A DNA stretch of 59,948 bases from Saprospiraceae bacterium (lineage in GTDB: Bacteria > Bacteroidota > Bacteroidia > Chitinophagales > Saprospiraceae): the NCBI GenBank assembly GCA_024103005.1, contig JAGFJA010000006.1, forward strand, positions 1 through 59,948. The letters run 5' to 3'. Of the stretch, positions 8,760 to 18,094 are shown piece by piece. The translations under genes and the position numbers were made by a program. Positions within the stretch are counted from its first letter, which is position 1, and every line of letters starts with the position of its first letter. The notes under the pieces were generated by a model, which was given only the letters and a program-made list of their open reading frames with translations, ran no database searches and had not been told where the DNA came from.

Positions 8760-10307
8760 TTATCTAATGTTGAAAGATAAAGAGTTAATATTCCTTCCGG
8801 CATTATCACCAGGACACTTTGCTTTAACGTTGTCAAAGATATACATATCACCAGGTTTTGCTCTTGAAATTAATTCCTTTACCTTGCCGCCGAAAGTACC
8901 ACCCGGGTTAGTTACAATTACAGGGTCTTGTCTTCTTGCTACGTATGTCATAACAAAACCCTGAATTTCACATCTTGCGTCAAATTCAAAACCTTCCAAT
9001 CTTGGTTCAATACCTCTTTGAGCTGCAAATTGTCCATTACCTAAAGCACCGCCAAGTTTATTTGCTATATAAGCAACGGGGCTTGGTATTCGTTTGATAC
9101 GGAATGGAAATGATGATGCTGTTAAGCCTCCGCCTGATAAAGTTACTGTACAAGTAGCTCCGGGGTCGGATACACGAATGTCATATTTTCCTCTTCCTGT
9201 ATTGCGAGCTGTACCATTTGTCACAGAAACTTTCAAATCATTTGAGGATACACCTGCTGCAGCTACAGTTATTGGATTATCTACGCCTACATAAAATACG
9301 TTCATTTTATCCGGTGAAACAGTAGCTGATCTAAGACCTACTTCATATTCAAAGTCACCTGAATAAGTTTCTACTTTTTTAGTAACCGGATTAGTCAAAG
9401 ATATTTTAGCATTATATTTTTTGATTCCCGGAGCAGTTGCTGTAACGGAGTATTTTGCCACTCCATCCACATTGGGTACTGAGGCACCATTTACAGTTAC
9501 AGACATTCCTTTTATATTAGACGAAGATGAAGAGAGAAATATATCTGTTTCAAACTTTTCGCCTAACACTACATACGATTTCTTAGAAGCAGAAACAACC
9601 TGAAACTTGTCAAAAACTAAATCCGTAGTTGCACCGATTTTATTCATCAAGTAGTTTAATACGGCAGCTTCTGAGGATTTAGCGTCATTTTTAAGCTTAT
9701 TTAAAATAGGCAATGCAGCTCCGAGAGGCATGTGACTGAAATTGTAGGCTGCCCAACTTTTATGAGTTCTACTTTGCTTCCATGCCGGATCGATATCAAG
9801 CGCGAGTTTAGGTATATTAGTTGCTTTATCAGCATCATCAAATAGAGAAGAAAGTTTTTCTTTCAATTCACCTAATTTTTTCTCTATTTCTGCACCCTTA
9901 CCTTCATTAACTAAAACTCTGGTTGTAACTTCTTTATCTTTATATCCTTTCATTCGCAAATCGTTGGGATCTGTCGAATGTTCATCAGGCACCATTCCAC
10001 CGGTTTCATCCACCATTTTTTTGATGATGCCGTCAATAAAACTTGTAAATTCTTCGGTTGCAACCTTAGCAGGGTCTGTTCTTTCTGCATACTTGGCAAA
10101 TTCCGCTTTTTTCTTAGAGAATTCAGCAATTTGTTTTGGTAACTCTTCATTAAGTTTGTCCAATGATTCATTAGACTTTTCCAGACCTTTATTTACAACC
10201 TTAAAAGCATTAAATATTTCTGCCGAGACGTTGAGTGCCAATAATGCCGTCAGAATGATGTACATTACGTTAATCATCAACTGTCTCGGTTCCTTAGGTA
10301 TAGACAT
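8760..10307 (-). CDS. gldM: Type IX secretion system inner-membrane motor protein GldM (PorM)
   Basis: GldM with GldL forms the proton-driven rotary motor of the T9SS. The protein has the usual length (515 aa). It starts SIPKEPRQLMINVMYIILTA, where the single transmembrane helix (about residues 10-33) begins. A helical periplasmic region follows, then a chain of beta domains (about 220-515) reaching to the GldKN ring; the end includes GDMYIFDNVKAKCPG. It lies 58 bp after gldL and 27 bp before gldN, in the canonical KLMN order. The ATG start directly precedes the conserved N-terminus. Confidence 0.96.
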   Translation of the reverse strand: MSIPKEPRQLMINVMYIILTALLALNVSAEIFNAFKVVNKGLEKSNESLDKLNEELPKQIAEFSKKKAEFAKYAERTDPAKVATEEFTSFIDGIIKKMVDETGGMVPDEHSTDPNDLRMKGYKDKEVTTRVLVNEGKGAEIEKKLGELKEKLSSLFDDADKATNIPKLALDIDPAWKQSRTHKSWAAYNFSHMPLGAALPILNKLKNDAKSSEAAVLNYLMNKIGATTDLVFDKFQVVSASKKSYVVLGEKFETDIFLSSSSSNIKGMSVTVNGASVPNVDGVAKYSVTATAPGIKKYNAKISLTNPVTKKVETYSGDFEYEVGLRSATVSPDKMNVFYVGVDNPITVAAAGVSSNDLKVSVTNGTARNTGRGKYDIRVSDPGATCTVTLSGGGLTASSFPFRIKRIPSPVAYIANKLGGALGNGQFAAQRGIEPRLEGFEFDARCEIQGFVMTYVARRQDPVIVTNPGGTFGGKVKELISRAKPGDMYIFDNVKAKCPGDNAGRNINSLSFNIR

Positions 10308-10365
10308 TTTTTAATTTTTTAATGATAATTTATAAATACTTAATTACGTCGTGACAAATTATCAC

Positions 10366-10962
10366 TTAAGACTTCATTCCACCTGTCATAGCTGAAAGAA
10401 CATTTCCGTAAACGGCATTCAATGCAGTAAGGTTTTTGTTCAATGCTGCCATTTGTTCTTTGTAATGTTTAGTATCTTCTACTGATTCAGCCATAGATGC
10501 TATAGCTTTGTTCATATTATCATAAAAATTACCCATGCTTTTAATCTGATCCTGAGTTTTTGAGAAATCAACTTCTTGAAGAGCTTTCAATGAACTCATG
10601 CTTTTAGCCATTACTTGCAATTCAGCCAACATACCGCTAAGCTGTTTTTCAACTACGTCACCATTTAATGGCTTAACTTGGATTCCACCTTCGACAGTAG
10701 GACCGGCAGTCAGTGCCTGCACATTAGAATTATAATCTCCTAATCCCGGATATAATTTATCCCAGTAATAATCTTTTTCCGGTGGCAAAATAGCTAAAAA
10801 GAAGAATATAAAGGCTTCTGTACAAAGACCGACTGTAAGCATAGGACCACCCCAATCATAACTTTGAATTTTTCCCAGAGCTCCAATCATAACTACGGAC
10901 GCTCCTATACCAATGATGAAGTTTTTAATGGCTTTGAACTTATTCGAATGCACAAATGACAT
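10366..10962 (-). CDS. gldL: Type IX secretion system inner-membrane motor protein GldL (PorL)
   Basis: GldL supplies the stator-like membrane part of the GldLM motor. The 198-aa protein begins with two transmembrane helices (about 13-32 and 40-60). The second contains TEAFIFFFLAILPP, with the conserved membrane-embedded glutamate that is essential for proton-motive-force use in the family. The rest is a cytoplasmic helical tail rich in Met, Ala and Lys. It lies between gldK and gldM. Confidence 0.95.
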   Translation of the reverse strand: MSFVHSNKFKAIKNFIIGIGASVVMIGALGKIQSYDWGGPMLTVGLCTEAFIFFFLAILPPEKDYYWDKLYPGLGDYNSNVQALTAGPTVEGGIQVKPLNGDVVEKQLSGMLAELQVMAKSMSSLKALQEVDFSKTQDQIKSMGNFYDNMNKAIASMAESVEDTKHYKEQMAALNKNLTALNAVYGNVLSAMTGGMKS

Positions 10963-11069
10963 AAATCTTGAATTTAATTAGTTTAATAATTATTAATGAA
11001 TTTTTGACAATATTTCTTATTTGAATTCACTTGCGTGAACAGGAAATTTTATAATATGAATGTATATTA

Positions 11070-12314
11070 TTAGAAATCATTCAATGACCTTCCCATATGT
11101 GTGAGTACACATCGGAATCCAATATATGACTTAGCTGAATCCTGGAATTCATAATGCCGTGTACCTGTTCTTAGGAAATATCCTATATCTTTCCATGAAC
11201 CACCTCTGATAACTTTTCTTTTCATTCCTTCCGGATCTTCATCCTTTGCGTCATATCTGATATCAGGATTTAAATCATGAATAAAGGAATATGCGTTTTC
11301 TACATAAGCAGTTGATGTCCATTCCGAAACATTTCCTGCCATACAATAAAAACCGTAATCATTTGGGAAGTAAGCATCAGCTTTAACGGTCCACAATCCA
11401 CCATCTTCAGGATAGTTTCCTCTACGTGGTTTGAAATTGGCTAACAAACATCCTTTTGAATTTCTAAGGCCATATGCACCCCATGGATATGGAGCATTAT
11501 CGTGACCTGCTCGTGCAGCATATTCCCATTCTGCTTCTGTTGGTAAACGGAAACCTTCTGTCTGAACATCCTGAGGCCTGTACATATCCCAGACTTTTGT
11601 TCTCCAGTTACAAAAAGCTGTAGCTGCTTTCCAATTAACCCCTACTACAGGATAATCATCATATGCCGGATGCCAGAAGTAGTTTCTGGTCATTGGTTCA
11701 TTATATGAATACGCAAAATCTCTTATCCAAACCATTGTGTCCGGATAAATCTTGGTTTTTTCCTTTTTAATATATGTTTTTCTGGTAGATTTTCCACGAT
11801 CGGCAGCTGCTTGTTTCCAATCCATCCACTCGTAATTATAAACCAGTTTATCTACATCAAATTCTTTTTTACCACTGAGGATGTCATCACCACTGTAATA
11901 CATATCAGACAATGTCTCATCTGTGTAATCAATGTCTGCTGTCCAGTCAATATGACTATTACCTGCATCGTCTTCTTCTATATTGCCTAAAATAGTGTGC
12001 GCAATAGAATCTCTTACCCAATTGACAAATTGCCTGTATTCATTGTTGGTAATTTCGGTTTCATCCATATAGAAACCGGCAATGGAAATACTCTTAGGTC
12101 GGGAAATGTATGTACTACTTAAATCCTGATCGTCAGATCCAATTGTCAGTGTACCGCTTCTAACATAAATCATGCCGTAAGGATTAATTCCTTTCCATGA
12201 CGGGCGATCGGTAACGCCTATTAACTGTCCGTCCATTTTACTACTTTTCCCACACGAGAGAATAGAAAAAGAAAGGATAGCTAATCCAAATAAAAATACA
12301 ATGTTCTTACTCAT
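11070..12314 (-). CDS. gldK: Type IX secretion system outer-membrane lipoprotein GldK (PorK)
   Basis: GldK is the lipoprotein half of the GldK-GldN periplasmic ring. I place the start at the ATG 12314-12312 (414 aa), not the in-frame TTG at 12395. From there the protein opens with a clean lipoprotein signal MSKNIVFLFGLAILSFSILS followed by Cys21. The body is a formylglycine-generating-enzyme/SUMF-type fold: YVRSGTLTIGSDDQD, EITNNEYRQFVNW, RLPTEAEWEYAARAG, MAGNVSEWTSTAY, VIRGGSWKD and YIGFRCV. This fold is structural in GldK, not catalytic. It is first of the four gld genes, 107 bp ahead of gldL. Confidence 0.95.
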   Translation of the reverse strand: MSKNIVFLFGLAILSFSILSCGKSSKMDGQLIGVTDRPSWKGINPYGMIYVRSGTLTIGSDDQDLSSTYISRPKSISIAGFYMDETEITNNEYRQFVNWVRDSIAHTILGNIEEDDAGNSHIDWTADIDYTDETLSDMYYSGDDILSGKKEFDVDKLVYNYEWMDWKQAAADRGKSTRKTYIKKEKTKIYPDTMVWIRDFAYSYNEPMTRNYFWHPAYDDYPVVGVNWKAATAFCNWRTKVWDMYRPQDVQTEGFRLPTEAEWEYAARAGHDNAPYPWGAYGLRNSKGCLLANFKPRRGNYPEDGGLWTVKADAYFPNDYGFYCMAGNVSEWTSTAYVENAYSFIHDLNPDIRYDAKDEDPEGMKRKVIRGGSWKDIGYFLRTGTRHYEFQDSAKSYIGFRCVLTHMGRSLNDF

Positions 12315-12570
12315 TTGATAATAAAATAATTTTCCTAAAAATTTGGATATAGTATTTGAGGGCGTAAAATTAATTTGTTTCTGAATTTTTTCCAAAACAA
12401 AGTTCTTTTATTGCACCAATTTTAACGATTTTTGTTTTAGTTATATATTAACGCATTGACAATCAATTACTTATAACAATAAATGATTATTAATTAGTTT
12501 TAATTATTTTGATTCTTTTACTTTTTGTCAAGAATTAAGAGCAAAAGTATTATTATATTTTGAATTATTA

Positions 12571-13581
12571 TCACATTCTGGGATGATATATTATTTTTTC
12601 TTTTGGTTTTTGAATAAAATTCGTTTTTATTCTATATTGCAATAATATTTCATGGGTGTTTCCGGTATATTTTTTAACAGCCCCTATTGCGCTTTCAAAA
12701 TTATACGAAACTAAAAGTCTTTCACTGATCCTCCCACCTATTATTACTTTAACTGCATCTATTGAACTTTTATTGTATCCTCTGAAACCGATTCCCCCAA
12801 ATATATTTTTGTTATATAGATGGATATCCAATTCTGATTGAAGGCTTACAAAATCTGTTTTTAATAATAAGGTTGGCGAAAGGGACCAATCTTCATTTAT
12901 AGAATAATAATATCCGGAATATAGAATCAGGTGATGATATGGCCGATAGTGATAGCTGTCGTTTTTTGAACTGCCGAGATATGTAGTTTGATAACTTGAT
13001 AATCCTATTTCAAATGAACCGAACCTTGAAAATATACCCAAATTAATTACGCCATTTGAACTATTGGTTGGAATATTCGGTATGTGGGGATCATTGTGAT
13101 TTATTCCGTTTTCATATTTTCCTTCTGGTGTGGTGATAATGGTAGCATCTAATGCTCTGGAAATGAATCCAATGCCTCCGCATACTGATAATAGAAATGG
13201 AGTAGGGAGGAAGTAGTTAAAAGTGGCCAATCCTCCTGTTAATCTGCTTGCTCCGATTGTTTCATTTGTAAATTGACCGCCGAAACCTCCCGATATACTA
13301 TGAATAGGAGAATGAAATGATAAATATTGTGAAGTCGGTTGACCCGGAATCTCTGACCACTGTTTCCTGAAGTTGCCGGTAATGGTTAGGCTATTGTTTA
13401 ATCCTCCGTATGCCGGATTAAAACTGTAAGGGTCAAGCATATAAAGCCCCTGTTGATTAAATTGTTGACCGTAGTTTATGAAAGGGAATGAACAAATAAA
13501 CAATAAAAGAAGGAGGTAGTCTGATTTGCACGTATAAGTGATAGTCAGGTCTAAAATATTATTTGTAAGACTTTTTTTCAT
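12571..13581 (-). CDS. PorP/SprF family type IX secretion membrane protein
   Basis: This is an outer-membrane beta-barrel of the PorP/SprF family, whose members work with the T9SS as attachment or translocation partners. The 336-aa protein has a hydrophobic export segment (LLLLLFICSFPFINYG) and then the family hallmark QQGLYMLDPYSFNPAYGG. Further on come RKQWSEIPGQPTSQ and many alternating aromatic beta-strands, ending in the short strand EILLQYRIKT. It is upstream of and codirectional with gldK, 256 bp before the chosen gldK start. This is the usual genomic place of porP before porKLMN, so PorP is more likely than an orphan SprF. Barrel function is inferred from the family. Confidence 0.88.
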   Translation of the reverse strand: MKKSLTNNILDLTITYTCKSDYLLLLLFICSFPFINYGQQFNQQGLYMLDPYSFNPAYGGLNNSLTITGNFRKQWSEIPGQPTSQYLSFHSPIHSISGGFGGQFTNETIGASRLTGGLATFNYFLPTPFLLSVCGGIGFISRALDATIITTPEGKYENGINHNDPHIPNIPTNSSNGVINLGIFSRFGSFEIGLSSYQTTYLGSSKNDSYHYRPYHHLILYSGYYYSINEDWSLSPTLLLKTDFVSLQSELDIHLYNKNIFGGIGFRGYNKSSIDAVKVIIGGRISERLLVSYNFESAIGAVKKYTGNTHEILLQYRIKTNFIQKPKEKIIYHPRM

Positions 13582-13965
13582 CCGGTATAAGTAGTTAGAT
13601 AATTTTCCGGTCCTTTTATTTTGGATATTCTTTAATTTCCATGACGTGGAATAATTTAATGGAAGGGCAACGTATTTAATTTTACCATAAGTTATTTCAT
13701 TTCATGTAAAGATACTATGAGTTTTCAATCATTCAAAGTTGGTTTGAGGAATTTTCTGATTTAGTGAATTATATTAATAAAGGTATAGAACTTAGATTCA
13801 TACATTATTCTTTAATTCATTTGAATTTCCGGATTTGTAATTGGGTGATATCCTTTTGTGGTGGAAGACTCCAATATTTCGGTAAAAGATTTTTTTGACA
13901 AAAATCAATCCCTGACATAAGGCATTTTATTATGATACTTCTATGCAGGGATTGAATATTTCAGT
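13582..13965. other. Non-coding gap between porP/sprF and dodecin genes
   Basis: This gap should contain the T9SS operon promoter (minus strand) and holds the dodecin terminator at its right end. I found no ORF, tRNA or clear TAnnTTTG box. Confidence 0.5.
13900..13955 (-). terminator. Possible terminator after the dodecin gene
   Basis: A 9-bp inverted repeat CAATCCCTG/CAGGGATTG encloses a ~31-nt AT-rich loop. On the minus strand it is followed by ATTTTTG. The large loop makes the call less certain than the other terminators. Confidence 0.5.
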
Positions 13966-14169
13966 TTATGACTCTACTCTGAACGATATTTTGCAAATCA
14001 CGCCATAAGAAATTATTTTCTGATCCTGAACATGGCATTTAAAATCTTTTACATAGACAGAATCAATGTTTTTAATAGTTTTGGCAACTTCGGCCACCGC
14101 ATTTTTAACCGCATCATCAAAACTTGTTTCGGAGGAGGCTATTACCTCAATAACTTTTACAACTGACAT
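13966..14169 (-). CDS. Dodecin family flavin-binding protein
   Basis: This 67-aa protein matches the dodecin family, small proteins that form hollow dodecamers which bind and buffer flavins. It has the expected VIEVIASSETSFDDAVKNAV beta-helix segment and the strand IISYGVICKISFRV at the C-terminus. The usual flavin-stacking tryptophan is not at its typical place: the segment reads SVYVKDFKCHV. Ligand preference is therefore uncertain. It is monocistronic, with a possible terminator just after it. Confidence 0.85.
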   Translation of the reverse strand: MSVVKVIEVIASSETSFDDAVKNAVAEVAKTIKNIDSVYVKDFKCHVQDQKIISYGVICKISFRVES

Positions 14170-14567
14170 TTTATATGTATTTAATTTATAATTAGATTAC
14201 TTCAATATTTTGGATAAACAGGGTAAAATTTTAAAGGATTGCTATCATTTAACGAGCAGGATTTATGTTTCATTATTCCGGTATCAAAACAAATATAATA
14301 ATAAAGTCTTTATTTCCCTAAAATTGTCCGGTGAATTATAAGGAGGAAGGGAATTTTGGAGTTAGCACATAATAGGAGAAGTATAATTTTCTGAGGAATT
14401 AACTATTTATTAAAAAAAATACATTGAAAATTATTTAATGTATTACGCACATAAATACATGGACTTACTGTAGCACATCCAAAGTTGGGAGGGATAGCAT
14501 TGGTATATGCCTGAATCAGGACATCCGGTCAGATGCAACTTTTTTAAATTTTATTTGATGTTAAAAA
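14170..14567. other. Non-coding gap before the MFS transporter gene
   Basis: This is a divergent intergenic region between dodecin (minus) and the MFS gene (plus). It should hold both promoters. It contains no ORF or RNA gene that I can support. Confidence 0.5.
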
Positions 14568-15734
14568 ATGAAAGATAAACTTTGGAGTAAGAATTTTATT
14601 AATGTCAGCGTTACGACTTTTCTCATAGCGTGTTCTTTTTTTCTGTTAATGCCGACTATTCCGATATATCTGGCTGAGGTATTGAAAGTTCCTCATGCCC
14701 AGATTGGTGTTGTTCTTTCTTCTTATGCACTGGCGTTGTTGATTATTCGTCCATTCAGCGGCTATTTGGTTGATATATATTCTCGTAAACCATTGTATTT
14801 GTTTGGTTTATTCTTTTTTCTTGCCATGTTTGCAGGATACTATTTTGTTGTCACTGTTTTATTCTTTGTTATTTTGAGGTTTTTCCATGGTTTATTCTGG
14901 GGAATATCTACTGTTTCTGCCAATACCATTGCGATTGATATTATCCCATCATCCAGGAGAGCCGAAGGGGTTGGATTTTTTGGTGTTAATATGAATATTG
15001 CGATGGCAATAGCTCCTTTCGTAGCTGTCAGTATTTACGATCATTTCGGATTTCATAAGCTAATTTCGGTAGCTATGGCAATGGGATGTCTTGGTATAAT
15101 AACAGCGGTTTTTATTCGCGTTCCGGAGAGAGAAAAGCCAGTAAGCAGACCACCTATGTCAATGGATCGGTTTATTCTGTTGAAAGGATTGCCAATTTTT
15201 TTCAATCAGCTGTTTTTGTCTTTTGGATGGGGCACTCTTGTTGCCTTCGCAGTGCTGTATGGTAAAGAAATTTCGATTGAAAATGCAGGTATTTTTTTCT
15301 TGTTCTTGGCATCGGGTATTGTGTTGTCCAGGGTAACTTCAGGTAAATTTGTTGACAGGGGATATATCCATGGAGTTATGATGACGGCAATTGTTTTAAT
15401 TTCAGTCGGGTTTATTTGCTTTGCACTCTATCACAATGAAATTATGTTCTGTTTTTCTGCTTTTATTCTGGGGATTGGTTACGGAACTTTATTTCCTGCA
15501 TTACAGACTATATATATCAACATGGCAACGGCGGACAGGAGAGGGACTGCCAATTCAACTTATTTGCTGGGTTTTGATCTCGGAATCAGTATAGGAATGC
15601 TGTTGGGAGCATTTTTGGAAGATCGGTTTGGTTTTGATAACATGTATCTGATTACAGGTGGATTATGTGTAATTGCGCTATTAATGTATTGGTTTAATTC
15701 AAGAAAAGTGTTTGACTTAAATCGTTTAGTTTAA
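14568..15734 (+). CDS. MFS transporter
   Basis: This is a major facilitator superfamily permease of 388 aa with about 12 hydrophobic helices. The first conserved cytoplasmic loop after TM2 is visible (RPFSGYLVDIYSRKPLYLFG), a variant of the G-x-L-D-R-x-G-R-R motif A. A second-half copy reads VTSGKFVDRGYIHGV. Such 12-TM, ~390-aa members are usually drug/proton antiporters or arabinose-efflux-like exporters. The substrate cannot be told from the sequence. It is a single gene that shares a bidirectional terminator with the cytochrome gene facing it. Confidence 0.9.
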   Translation: MKDKLWSKNFINVSVTTFLIACSFFLLMPTIPIYLAEVLKVPHAQIGVVLSSYALALLIIRPFSGYLVDIYSRKPLYLFGLFFFLAMFAGYYFVVTVLFFVILRFFHGLFWGISTVSANTIAIDIIPSSRRAEGVGFFGVNMNIAMAIAPFVAVSIYDHFGFHKLISVAMAMGCLGIITAVFIRVPEREKPVSRPPMSMDRFILLKGLPIFFNQLFLSFGWGTLVAFAVLYGKEISIENAGIFFLFLASGIVLSRVTSGKFVDRGYIHGVMMTAIVLISVGFICFALYHNEIMFCFSAFILGIGYGTLFPALQTIYINMATADRRGTANSTYLLGFDLGISIGMLLGAFLEDRFGFDNMYLITGGLCVIALLMYWFNSRKVFDLNRLV

Positions 15735-15777
15735 TCGAAAAAAGTTTTTTAAATCTGGCTGTCTGATTGTATAAATA

Positions 15778-15815
15778 AAAAAAAGTCCCGTCAAATTTTA
15801 TGACAGGACTTTTCA
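15778..15815. terminator. Bidirectional terminator between MFS and cytochrome genes
   Basis: The stem AGTCCCGTCA/TGACAGGACT (one mismatch) has a 7-nt loop, with A-run to the left and TTTT to the right. It lies between convergent genes. Confidence 0.8.
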
Positions 15816-15833
15816 TTTATCAATCTTTTTATT

Positions 15834-16283
15834 TTAATCATTATGATGTTCATCGCTTCCCGGAGGAGCAATAGTCGGAGGTGTTTCTGATCCGTGATGG
15901 CAAGAATAACATGTTACTTTGTAATTGTTTTTTAAATAATTATCTGCGAAGTCTCCTTTGATATTGAAATATTTTTTATTGATTTTCATCATCATTCGCA
16001 TCATTTCCCTGGCTTCTTCTTTATGCGGATTTTCTTCAGAGGCAAAATCCAGTTTTTTAGGATTGGTCTTTGACTTGGCATGGCAGTCTCCGCATCCAAC
16101 ATTCAAAGCTTTTTCAAAGCCTTTCATAATAGCAAACAAATCATCATGTGAAATGTCTTTCGGTAAAACCTGTAAAGTGCCTTTCCTTTGCTGAACGTCC
16201 GTAGGAGCAAATGCGTAGGCACTAAAGACAATTAACCCAAGTAATAGGGTTGTTCCGCTTAATAATTTAGTATTATATCTCAT
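15834..16283 (-). CDS. Diheme c-type cytochrome, reaction-centre cytochrome-like
   Basis: This is a 149-aa periplasmic cytochrome with an N-terminal signal/anchor (LLSGTTLLLGLIVFSAYAFA). Two CXXCH heme sites are visible: CGDCH at residues 64-68 and CYSCH near residue 127. The arrangement FEKALNVGCGDCHAKSK ... ARE-MMRMM ... VTCYSCHHG resembles the photosynthetic reaction centre cytochrome c subunit family. Non-phototrophic Bacteroidota commonly carry this family as a small electron carrier. The Met-rich helix between the hemes may provide an axial ligand. The C-terminus is His-rich. No photosynthesis gene is nearby, so a respiratory or extracellular-redox role is the better inference. Confidence 0.82.
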   Translation of the reverse strand: MRYNTKLLSGTTLLLGLIVFSAYAFAPTDVQQRKGTLQVLPKDISHDDLFAIMKGFEKALNVGCGDCHAKSKTNPKKLDFASEENPHKEEAREMMRMMMKINKKYFNIKGDFADNYLKNNYKVTCYSCHHGSETPPTIAPPGSDEHHND

Positions 16284-16715
16284 AAAATTAATAATTATAA
16301 ATTAACTATATTCTATACAAATGTTCTGACCGATCAAATCGAAAGAGAAGTGATGTTTTTTATAAATTAGATTCCTGTGTACTTAATTTGTAAAAATTGG
16401 CCAAGGTGGGAATCAATTTAATTTAAATCGTATTTCCTCCTGACAGGTATATCTTACAACTTAAAACCCGACTTATTATTTGCGAATATAACTAATATTA
16501 AATATTAATGGTAAATAAAATAAGATTTTTGCAAATTTTAATAATGTTTTGGCGAGGGGATGCCAAATGTAAGGAAATATAAATTTGCCGGAAGTGAATT
16601 AATTGGGAGAAATATTTGAAAAAATATAGCTTGGTGAATTTCAGTTTTTAGGAAAAGGGCGTTCAAAATTCATAAATATCATCAGATATACATAAAAGTA
16701 TGATAATAAAGGTAG
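16284..16715. other. Non-coding AT-rich gap upstream of the cytochrome gene
   Basis: About 430 bp lie between the 3' end of tmRNA and the cytochrome start (both minus strand). It should hold the cytochrome promoter. I see no ORF or convincing hairpin. Confidence 0.5.
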
Positions 16716-17086
16716 TGGAGCTGGAGGGATTCGAACCCTCGTCCAGAGAAAGCGCCTGAAAGCTTTCTACATGCTTAGTTTTTCATTACTTTTTCGAGTC
16801 TGGACAAGTGGAAAAACACACCAATTCCGGACCTTAGTTCCTAAATCTCGGAAAAACTTCGGAACGGAATTTTTCCTTGCCTGATAAGTCATGACATGCG
16901 ACATTACCCGGAATCAGGCATCAGGTAAATTGCATGAAGGCTGATTAATCTACCAGATTAGGCAGCCAATGCGAAGTTAGATTCGCCAATTGTAGTTTCA
17001 ATAGCACTTTGTTAAAGGAGGTAGCCATCATACTCCTGCATGCTTACTAACCGAACTTAACTTTCCTGTCGATTCCGGTCAGCCCC
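16716..17086 (-). ncRNA. ssrA: Transfer-messenger RNA (tmRNA, ssrA)
   Basis: On the minus strand the RNA begins GGGGCTGACCGGAATCGACA and ends with the T-arm GAGGGTTCGAATCCCTC and acceptor strand AGCTCC plus A. The 5' GGGGCT pairs with 3' AGCTCC (one G-U). CCA is not encoded. The tag reading frame ends GESNFALAA-stop (GGC GAA TCT AAC TTC GCA TTG GCT GCC TAA) at about 16948-16977. This is the expected degradation tag type that marks stalled products for ClpXP. The resume codon is at or shortly upstream of the GGC. Confidence 0.95.
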
Positions 17087-17234
17087 ATTTTTCAAAGAAC
17101 ATATCGTTTAAACCTTAATAGCTAATAAAAAGTTCAGTCATGACCAAATTTTTAATCTATTTTTGAAATTCAAATAAAATTCCGAAGTGTTTTTTGGTTG
17201 AAATTTGATCTGTGCATAACATACTCTGAATAAA

Positions 17235-18011
17235 TTGATAGGTAATTGCAAAATTGAAAATTTATATATCTATCCGGTAAAAGGATTGCCTGGAATAGAG
17301 GTAAATGAATGTTTGTTTAATAAATATGGCCTAAAATTAGATAGGGATTTAATTCTGACAGATTCTAATGGTGGCGTACTTACCAGAAGAAATACCCGGG
17401 GTATGGTTGATTTTATGCTGAAACTGAGGGATGATGGTTATCTGATTTATTCTAGCAGATTGAAACAAGAAGTTCAATTGAAGATGGATAAGGAAGCGGA
17501 GAAAGGTTCGGTGGGAATTTCAATATGGAATCGGGTAGAGTTGGGGATACCAGGTAAGGCTGAGGTCAATGAGTTTATGTCTGCTCATTTTGAGAAAAAA
17601 GTGAATTGTTTTAGATTAAACAAAAATGGCAGTCACGCCGGATTTCACGACAGTGCGCCATTTTTATTGCTAAGTCAGGCATCTTTAAAAGTAATTGAAG
17701 AAAGGTATTCGGTTGAGATTGATATTAAGAGGTTTAGGCCAAATATAGTTATTAATGATTCTGTCCCATTCGATGAAGGTAACTGGGTGGGTATCCGAAT
17801 AGGAAATGTACTATTTTCATCTGTCAAGTTGTGTACCAGATGTATTATTGTCAATCAGGATCCTGAGACAGGAGAGGCAGATTTAAATGTGTTGAAGATG
17901 ATCCAGTCTTTTATGCAGGATGCAAACAAGATTAAATTCGGATTATATCTTAGTACGGGAAGCAAAGGAATAATGAAAAAGGGTGAAGAAGTTGAAAAAA
18001 TATATAAATAA
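17235..18011 (+). CDS. MOSC domain-containing protein (YcbX-like)
   Basis: This 258-aa protein has an N-terminal MOSC beta-barrel module (ENLYIYPVKGLPGIEVN; RDLILTDSNGGVLTRRN) and a C-terminal MOSC domain. The latter contains RFRPNIVINDSVPFDEG and the sulfur-carrier cysteine motif KLCTRCIIVNQDPETG. The family binds molybdenum cofactor or handles persulfide sulfur and can reduce N-hydroxylated compounds. The start is a TTG at 17235. No in-frame ATG precedes the conserved N-terminal motif, so TTG is accepted. The gene stands 37 bp ahead of the rpsU promoter box. Confidence 0.88.
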   Translation: MIGNCKIENLYIYPVKGLPGIEVNECLFNKYGLKLDRDLILTDSNGGVLTRRNTRGMVDFMLKLRDDGYLIYSSRLKQEVQLKMDKEAEKGSVGISIWNRVELGIPGKAEVNEFMSAHFEKKVNCFRLNKNGSHAGFHDSAPFLLLSQASLKVIEERYSVEIDIKRFRPNIVINDSVPFDEGNWVGIRIGNVLFSSVKLCTRCIIVNQDPETGEADLNVLKMIQSFMQDANKIKFGLYLSTGSKGIMKKGEEVEKIYK

Positions 18012-18047
18012 TGAATAAATAAATATGAATATTTCATTTTAAAAGCA

Positions 18048-18055
18048 TACCTTTG
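18048..18055 (+). promoter_or_regulatory. Bacteroidota -7 box upstream of rpsU
   Basis: TACCTTTG matches TAnnTTTG and lies 39 nt before the rpsU ATG. No clear TTTG -33 element is present. It probably drives rpsU, the recombinase and hpf. Confidence 0.6.
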
Positions 18056-18094
18056 CAGTCCAAAATTGTAATAATTAAAAAATAAGCATTTTTT

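Noticed and set aside
9964-10314. 116-aa plus-strand frame over gldM
   Set aside because: Antisense to the conserved gldM N-terminus; Ser/Leu-rich composition typical of a shadow frame.
12315-12395. Longer gldK start at TTG 12395
   Set aside because: It would put 27 residues before a perfect lipoprotein signal peptide; the ATG at 12314 places the lipobox Cys at residue 21.
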